This document shows positions 58,674 through 64,000 of a DNA stretch of 64,000 nt, in pieces. The position numbers were made by a program, and so were the translations under genes. Source of the DNA: an uncultured Phocaeicola sp. (GTDB taxonomy: Bacteria > Bacteroidota > Bacteroidia > Bacteroidales > Bacteroidaceae); contig CALUIZ010000017.1 of the NCBI GenBank assembly GCA_944320815.1, positions 1 through 64,000 on the forward strand, read 5' to 3'. The notes beneath the pieces are model-generated. The model did not search any database. It saw nothing but the letters and a program-made list of their open reading frames with translations, and was not told the DNA's origin. The first letter of the stretch is position 1; every line of letters begins with the position of its first letter.

Positions 58674-58748
58674 TAAATGAAGAATGAGAAATTAAGAATG
58701 AAAACAATTCGTTTTTAATCATTAACTGTTAATTATTAATTGCCAAAC

Positions 58749-59717
58749 ATGAGAACTTACACGAATGTCTTCGATTTAGGAGACCTGAAAACCGCACTTG
58801 CGGAAGCGTTTGAGATAAAGAAAGACCGGTACAAATATGAAGCGTTGGGCAGACACAAGACTTGTCTGCTGATTTTCTTCAACAACAGTCTGCGCACTCG
58901 TCTGAGTACCCAGAAGGCGGCCCGCAATCTGGGAATGGATGTAATTGTGCTTGATGTGAACCAGGGCGCATGGAAACTGGAGACGGAACGGGGTGTCATG
59001 ATGGACGGCGACAAGAGCGAACATCTGCTGGAAGCGATTCCAGTGATGGCATCCTATTGCGACATCATCGGCGTGCGTTCGTTCGCGCGCTTCGAGAGCC
59101 GTGAAGACGACTATACGGAGAAAATTCTGAACCAGTTCATCCAATACTCCGGAAAACCGGTTTTCTCCATGGAAGCTGCTACAGGACATCCGCTCCAGGC
59201 CTTCGCCGACCTGATTACTATCGAAGAATACAAGAAGAAAGAACGTCCGAAGGTTGTCCTGACGTGGGCTCCCCATCCGCGCGCGCTTCCGCAGGCCGTA
59301 CCCAATTCATTTGCCGACTTCATGAATGAGGCCGATGTGGATTTCGTCATCACTCATCCTCACGGATACGAACTCGATCCGAAGTTCGTGCGCGGAGCCA
59401 AAGTGGAATACGACCAGATGAAGGCTTTTGAAGGGGCAGACTTCATTTATGCAAAGAACTGGGCATGCCCGGGTGTCACCAATCCTGCCGATTACGGAAA
59501 GGTGTTGAGCAAGGACATGAGCTGGACCGTAGACGAGGCGCATATGGCGGTAACGGACAATGCTTTCTTCATGCACTGCCTCCCGGTACGCCGCAACATG
59601 ATTGTGACAGACAACGTAATCGAGGCTCCGACCTCACTGGTCATACCGGAAGCGGCCAACCGTGAAATCTCAGCGACGGTAGTGCTGAAACGGATGTTGC
59701 AGGAGCTGGGGAAATGA
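58749..59717 (+). CDS. argF': N-succinylornithine carbamoyltransferase (Bacteroides-type ArgF')
   Basis: 322 aa, carbamoyltransferase of the arginine pathway. In Bacteroides it acts on N-succinyl-L-ornithine. The carbamoyl-phosphate site is FFNNSLRTRLST (~43-54, an SLRTR variant of STRTR), then NQGAWKLETERGVMMDGDKS (~71-90) and the C-terminal FMHCLPVRRNMIVTD (~275-289). The residue that separates acetyl- from succinyl-ornithine enzymes (Pro90 in the B. fragilis enzyme, from memory) is Ser here. The start at 58749 (MRTYTN) aligns with the family; the earlier TTG at 58740 is less likely. It follows proA, so arginine and proline genes are neighbours. Confidence 0.93.
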   Translation: MRTYTNVFDLGDLKTALAEAFEIKKDRYKYEALGRHKTCLLIFFNNSLRTRLSTQKAARNLGMDVIVLDVNQGAWKLETERGVMMDGDKSEHLLEAIPVMASYCDIIGVRSFARFESREDDYTEKILNQFIQYSGKPVFSMEAATGHPLQAFADLITIEEYKKKERPKVVLTWAPHPRALPQAVPNSFADFMNEADVDFVITHPHGYELDPKFVRGAKVEYDQMKAFEGADFIYAKNWACPGVTNPADYGKVLSKDMSWTVDEAHMAVTDNAFFMHCLPVRRNMIVTDNVIEAPTSLVIPEAANREISATVVLKRMLQELGK

Positions 59718-59731
59718 CTTCAGAAAAAGAA

Positions 59732-59772
59732 AAAGGCATAGACGAAGCGACTCATGCGCTGTCTATGCCTTT
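59732..59772. terminator. Bidirectional terminator between argF' and fucO
   Basis: 12-bp perfect stem (59732-59743 with 59761-59772) with an inner AGCG/CGCT pairing; A-rich and T-rich on both sides. Confidence 0.85.
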
Positions 59773-59791
59773 CAAACTGAAACCTTAAAGT

Positions 59792-60946
59792 TTACAAGAC
59801 CTTCTTATACAAGTCGAGAATGATTTCTTCGGTCACCTCGCGCGGATTTCCCGGAGTACATACGTCTTTGATAGCAGAAGCTGCCAGCTTGGGCAGGTCC
59901 TCTTCTTTGATGCCAAGCTCCGACAGGTGCTGGGGAATACCGACCTTGACAGAAAGAGCCTTAACCGCATCCACAGCAGCCTGAGCGGCCTCTTCCTTGC
60001 TCATGCCTTCTTTGTACACTCCCATCGCCTTGGCAATCTCAACATATTTTCCAAGTGCTGCGGGGGCATTGAACTCCATGATAGTAGGCAGCAGCAGCGC
60101 ATTGGCCACCCCATGAGGAATGTCGAAAATGGCACCGAGCGGATGAGCCATCCCATGAACCACACCCAACCCCACATTGGAGAATGCCATACCTGCAATG
60201 TATTGGGCTACAGCCATGCCATTGCGGGCTTCCGCATTGGTAGGTTCAAACACAGCAGTTTCCAGATAACGGGAAATCATCTCAATGGCCTTTATCTCGA
60301 ACATGTCACTCATTTCCCATGCCCCTTTAGTTATCAGTCCTTCAATGGCATGAGTAAGAGCGTCCAGACCTGTAGATGCCGTCAGACTCTTAGGAAGAGT
60401 GTACATCAGTTCTGCATCCACGATGGCAATGGCCGGGATATCGTTCGGATCCACGCAAACCATCTTCTTCTCATTCTCTTCATCTGTAATGACATAATTA
60501 ATGGTTACTTCCGCTGCAGTTCCGGCCGTAGTCGGCAGAGCAATGATGGGCACTGATTTTTTTCTGGTAGGAGCCACCCCTTCCAAAGAAACTACATCAC
60601 TGAACTCCGGATTGTTGGTAATAATTCCGATAGCCTTGGATGTGTCTATGGAAGAACCTCCTCCGATGGCAAGAATGAAATCTGCCCCTGACTCGGCAAA
60701 CGCCTTCACACCGGCCTTCACATTGGAAACGGTCGGATTAGGCTTGATTTCACTGAACACGACATAAGGAATGCCAGCCTGTTCAAGCACCTTCAGCACC
60801 TTGTCAGCCACTCCAAATTTAATCAGGTCTTTGTCTGTGGCAACAAATGCCTTGGTCAGACCCAAACGCTTCACTTCCTGAGGCAAAACTTCACGTGCCC
60901 CCGGACCGAAGTAAGAAACTTCGTTCAATACAAATCTGTTGATCAT
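59792..60946 (-). CDS. fucO: Lactaldehyde reductase (iron-containing alcohol dehydrogenase, FucO-like)
   Basis: 384 aa, group III iron-dependent NAD(H) alcohol dehydrogenase; in fucose/rhamnose use it reduces L-lactaldehyde to 1,2-propanediol. Cofactor site AIGGGSSIDTSKAIGI (~93-108) and LPTTAGTAAEVT (~138-149); iron ligands in GLDALTHAIEG (~193-203, Asp and His) and VVHGMAHPLGAIFDIPHGVAN (two later His, ~262-277). Length matches FucO (~383 aa). Other short alcohols or aldehydes are possible substrates. It has its own consensus promoter. Confidence 0.92.
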   Translation of the reverse strand: MINRFVLNEVSYFGPGAREVLPQEVKRLGLTKAFVATDKDLIKFGVADKVLKVLEQAGIPYVVFSEIKPNPTVSNVKAGVKAFAESGADFILAIGGGSSIDTSKAIGIITNNPEFSDVVSLEGVAPTRKKSVPIIALPTTAGTAAEVTINYVITDEENEKKMVCVDPNDIPAIAIVDAELMYTLPKSLTASTGLDALTHAIEGLITKGAWEMSDMFEIKAIEMISRYLETAVFEPTNAEARNGMAVAQYIAGMAFSNVGLGVVHGMAHPLGAIFDIPHGVANALLLPTIMEFNAPAALGKYVEIAKAMGVYKEGMSKEEAAQAAVDAVKALSVKVGIPQHLSELGIKEEDLPKLAASAIKDVCTPGNPREVTEEIILDLYKKVL

Positions 60947-60990
60947 GATTCTTTCTTATAAAAATTAACGTAATTCTAAAGCAGTCACTC

Positions 60991-61022
60991 CAAAAGTAAG
61001 AATTTCGGCCGAACTTTCCAAA
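60991..61022 (-). promoter_or_regulatory. fucO promoter
   Basis: Minus strand TTTG (61019-61022), 20 nt, TACTTTTG (60991-60998): full consensus, 44 nt before the start. Confidence 0.8.
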
Positions 61023-61062
61023 CCCTCATCGTGATTATCTTGCGGAAATGGTTCTCCAGACA

Positions 61063-61094
61063 TAAAAAAGAGGACTGCCTTTCGGCAATCCTCT
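61063..61094 (-). terminator. rpoC terminator
   Basis: 11-bp stem with one wobble pair (61069-61079 with 61084-61094), TTTC loop and a run of six T residues on the minus strand, 26 nt behind the rpoC stop. It separates rpoC from fucO. Confidence 0.9.
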
Positions 61095-61120
61095 CCCAAT
61101 ACTCTGTATCACAGTCGAAA

Positions 61121-64000
61121 TTATTCAACTTCGCTATAGTCCAAAATGTTCTTCTTGTTCGCCATGATGCGGTCATACTCTTCTTTAGAACCTACCACAA
61201 TCTTGTCGAACTCACGCTGTCCTGTTCCGGCAGGAATCAAATGACCACAAATCACATTTTCCTTCATACCTTCCAGCTTGTCCACCTTTCCATTGATAGC
61301 GGCTTCGTTCAGCACTTTTGTCGTTTCCTGGAATGAAGCGGCAGACATAAAGCTTGATGTCTGCAATGCGGCACGTGTAATACCCTGCAGAATCTGGGTA
61401 GATGTGGCAGGAACGGCATCACGCACTTCCACCAGTTTCAGGTCACGACGCTTCAGCATACTGTTCTCATCACGAAGCTTGCGGGCTGTAACAATCTGTC
61501 CCGGCTGCAAGTTCTGGGAATCACCGGCATCCACAACCACTTTCTTGCCCCAGATGCGGTCATTTTCTTCGTTGAACTCGATGCGGTCCACAATCTGCTG
61601 CTCAAGGAAGCGCGTGTCACCCGGTTCATCAATCTGAACCTTACGCATCATCTGACGTACGATAATCTCAAAATGCTTGTCGTTGATCTTCACACCCTGC
61701 AGACGATATACATCCTGGATTTCGTTCACGATATATTCCTGAACGGCTGTAGGACCTTTGATGGCCAGAATGTCGGCAGGAGTAATAGCTCCGTCAGACA
61801 AAGGCGTACCGGCACGGACATAGTCGTTTTCCTGCACAAGAATCTGTTTTGACAATGCAACCAGATACTTCTTCACATCACCGGTCTTGGATGTCACAAT
61901 GATTTCACGGTTACCACGTTTGATCTTGCCCATCGTCACCTCACCGTCAATTTCAGAAACGATAGCCGGATTGGACGGATTACGCGCCTCGAACAATTCT
62001 GTCACACGAGGCAGACCACCGGTAATATCACCCGCCTTACCCACAGCGCGAGGTATCTTGACGAGAATATCACCCGCCTTCACCATCTGCTTGTCTTCAA
62101 CTACCACATGACCGCCTACCGGCAGGTTGTATGTGCGGATAGTATTGCCGTTCTCATCAAGGATATGCAATGATGGAATCTTCGACTTATCCTTGGATTC
62201 AGTAATGATAATCTCACGTAAGCCAGTAGCTTCATCCGACTCAACCTTATAGGTCACGTTCTCAATGACAGCTTCAAAATCAATCTTACCGGAAGCTTCT
62301 GTCACGATTACGGCATTGAACGGGTCCCACTTGGCAATCAGTTTGCCCTTCTCAACCACTTCACCGTCCGACGCATACAGTTTCGATCCGTACGGCACAT
62401 TATGTGTCGACAGAATGATACCCGTATTGACATCCACGAAACGCACCTCGGCCAAACGTCCTACTACAATCTTTACCGGCTCGCCTGTTTCTTCCACAGC
62501 ATCCACCGTACGCAGTTCTTCAAATTCCAGCCGTGAATCGTTTTTCGCCACAATCGTCGCATTGGCAGCCATGTTTCCGGCAATACCTCCGGCATGGAAT
62601 GTACGCAGAGTCAGCTGAGTACCCGGTTCACCGATTGACTGTGCAGCAATGACACCAACAGCCTCTCCCTTCTGAACCATCCGGCTGGTCGCCAGATTGC
62701 GGCCATAACACTTCGCACAGACACCCTTCTTGGATTCACACGTCAACACTGAACGGATCTCTACACTTTCTATCGGAGACTTTTCAATCTCTTCAGCGAT
62801 GGCTTCTGTGATTTCTTCACCCGCAGCGACAATCAGCTTGCCTGTTGTCGGATGAATGATATCATGAACGGACACACGTCCGAGGATACGTTCATACAAT
62901 GTTGCGATGACTTCATCGTTATTTTTCAGAGCCGTACATACCAGACCACGCAACGTGCCGCAATCCTCCTCATTAATAATCACATCGTGAGAAACATCGA
63001 CAAGACGACGAGTCAGGTAACCGGCATCGGCTGTCTTCAAAGCTGTATCGGCAAGACCTTTACGTGCACCGTGAGTAGAGATAAAGTACTCAAGCACAGA
63101 CAGACCTTCCTTAAAGTTAGAAAGAATCGGGTTCTCAATAATCTGGGCACCTTCCGCACCTGCCTTCTGAGGCTTGGCCATCAAACCACGCATACCAGAC
63201 AACTGGCGGATCTGCTCCTTAGAACCACGGGCACCCGAATCCAGCATCATGAACACAGAATTGAATCCCTGGTCATCATTCTTGATGGTCTTGTACAGAA
63301 TGTCCGACAAATCGCTGTTCACATGAGTCCATGTATCGATAACCTGGTTGTAACGTTCGTTATCCGTAATGAAACCCATGTTATAGTTCATCATAATCTG
63401 TTCAATCTCTTCATTTCCGCGCTTGATCAAATCTTCCTTTTCCTTAGGAATGATGATGTCGCCAAGGTTGAATGACAGACCGCCCTCGAATGCCTTCTGG
63501 TATCCCAGATTCTTGATACCATCCAGGAACTCACAGGCACGGGCCACACCTACCTTCTTGATCACATCACTGATGATGTCACGCAAGGACTTCTTCGATA
63601 TGATTGTATTCAAATAACCACATTCATCCGGAACCAGTTCATTGACGATTACACGTCCTACTGAAGTTTCCTTAATCAATTTCTTTACGATGTTGCCGTT
63701 CTCATCCAAATCATTCGCCACCACGCTTATAATCGCATGAATGTCCACTCTACCCTCATTATAGGCAATCATCGCCTCTTCCGGCCCGTAGAAAATCAAG
63801 CCTTCACCTTTCGCGCCCTTACGGAGTTTGGTAATGTAATACAATCCCAGAACCATATCCTGTGCAGGCACCGTAATAGGAGCACCATTCGCCGGGTTCA
63901 GAATATTATGCGACTGCAACATCAACAATTGAGCCTCAAGAACAGCCTCATTGCTCAACGGCAAGTGGACGGCCATCTGGTCACCGTCGAAGTCCGCGTT
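61121..64000 (-). CDS. rpoC: RNA polymerase beta' subunit, C-terminal part (gene runs off the window)
   Basis: 960 codons of the largest RNA polymerase subunit. The reading frame continues to base 64000, where it begins [16 protein letters not shown], the catalytic Mg-binding motif; the Met at 63976 is internal and not the start. Also visible: [20 protein letters not shown] (bridge helix region), [18 protein letters not shown] (trigger loop), and [20 protein letters not shown] with cysteines of the second zinc site. The C-terminus (SYSEVE-like, LDYSEVE) ends before a terminator. rpoB and the rest of the operon should lie to the right. Roughly the first third of the protein is outside the window. 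Confidence 0.98.
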   Translation of the reverse strand, partial: NADFDGDQMAVHLPLSNEAVLEAQLLMLQSHNILNPANGAPITVPAQDMVLGLYYITKLRKGAKGEGLIFYGPEEAMIAYNEGRVDIHAIISVVANDLDENGNIVKKLIKETSVGRVIVNELVPDECGYLNTIISKKSLRDIISDVIKKVGVARACEFLDGIKNLGYQKAFEGGLSFNLGDIIIPKEKEDLIKRGNEEIEQIMMNYNMGFITDNERYNQVIDTWTHVNSDLSDILYKTIKNDDQGFNSVFMMLDSGARGSKEQIRQLSGMRGLMAKPQKAGAEGAQIIENPILSNFKEGLSVLEYFISTHGARKGLADTALKTADAGYLTRRLVDVSHDVIINEEDCGTLRGLVCTALKNNDEVIATLYERILGRVSVHDIIHPTTGKLIVAAGEEITEAIAEEIEKSPIESVEIRSVLTCESKKGVCAKCYGRNLATSRMVQKGEAVGVIAAQSIGEPGTQLTLRTFHAGGIAGNMAANATIVAKNDSRLEFEELRTVDAVEETGEPVKIVVGRLAEVRFVDVNTGIILSTHNVPYGSKLYASDGEVVEKGKLIAKWDPFNAVIVTEASGKIDFEAVIENVTYKVESDEATGLREIIITESKDKSKIPSLHILDENGNTIRTYNLPVGGHVVVEDKQMVKAGDILVKIPRAVGKAGDITGGLPRVTELFEARNPSNPAIVSEIDGEVTMGKIKRGNREIIVTSKTGDVKKYLVALSKQILVQENDYVRAGTPLSDGAITPADILAIKGPTAVQEYIVNEIQDVYRLQGVKINDKHFEIIVRQMMRKVQIDEPGDTRFLEQQIVDRIEFNEENDRIWGKKVVVDAGDSQNLQPGQIVTARKLRDENSMLKRRDLKLVEVRDAVPATSTQILQGITRAALQTSSFMSAASFQETTKVLNEAAINGKVDKLEGMKENVICGHLIPAGTGQREFDKIVVGSKEEYDRIMANKKNILDYSEVE

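Noticed and set aside
61121..63976. rpoC start at the Met of 63976
   Set aside because: The frame continues upstream to the window edge with NADFDGDQ, the RNA polymerase active-site motif, so this Met is internal.

Overview
The window looks like a chromosome segment of a gut Bacteroidaceae bacterium (Bacteroides or Phocaeicola type; genus not proven). Evidence: many promoters of the Bacteroidetes form TTTG-N19..21-TAnnTTTG; a secreted GH115 enzyme and a chondroitin-type PL8 lyase; a glycine-lipid acyltransferase pair; an N-succinylornithine-type carbamoyltransferase; and a large (~1265 aa) DnaE. Most of the window is GC-moderate core genome. Two blocks are visibly AT-rich and look acquired: 4.5-7.8 kb and 46.1-56.9 kb.

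Layout. 0-2.5 kb: end of an unidentified gene and a GH115 enzyme. 2.7-4.4 kb: a membrane-spanning TPR lipoprotein with a C-terminal DNA-binding-like region. 4.6-7.8 kb: two paralogous small membrane proteins, then a restriction-modification remnant (XRE regulator, intact cytosine methyltransferase, internally deleted nuclease). 7.9-12.4 kb: dnaE, trxA and a small acidic protein. 12.5-17.6 kb, minus strand: PL8 lyase and the glsA/glsB-like pair. 18.0-33.5 kb: the division and cell wall cluster rsmH-ftsL-ftsI-murE-mraY-murD-ftsW-murG-murC-ftsQ-ftsA-ftsZ, then a YqeY-like gene. 33.6-40.1 kb: recO (minus), tRNA-Glu, rpsT, gyrB, malQ. 40.3-46.1 kb, minus: GH2 beta-galactosidase, a lytic transglycosylase, a DUF2007-like protein and an ADP-ribosylglycohydrolase.

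46.1-56.9 kb, minus: a very tight nine-gene operon, the most unusual part of the window. In transcription order it encodes a VWA-like lipoprotein, a three-helix membrane protein, a tubulin/FtsZ-like GTPase, an 1106-residue protein with an actin/Hsp70 ATPase domain, a membrane coiled-coil protein, a MotA/ExbB/ZorA-like channel subunit with a long coiled-coil tail, a MotB/ZorB/OmpA-like partner, a trypsin-like lipoprotein and a small membrane protein. Gaps run from a 4-nt overlap to 11 nt. I read it as an envelope machine that couples two cytoskeletal-type NTPases to an ion-driven stator complex. Upstream of it is a strongly structured RNA of about 230 nt with its own promoter and terminator; its shape resembles 6S RNA.

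57.4-64 kb: proA, argF', fucO (minus) and the C-terminal part of rpoC (minus), which leaves the window exactly at its NADFDGD catalytic motif.

Other structure: a degenerate intergenic element with a 21-23 nt period recurs at five places, and a 34-bp promoter-like sequence occurs twice, exactly 700 bp apart, in front of a small membrane protein and the restriction-modification regulator. All family names come from motif recognition in the translations; no database search was possible.
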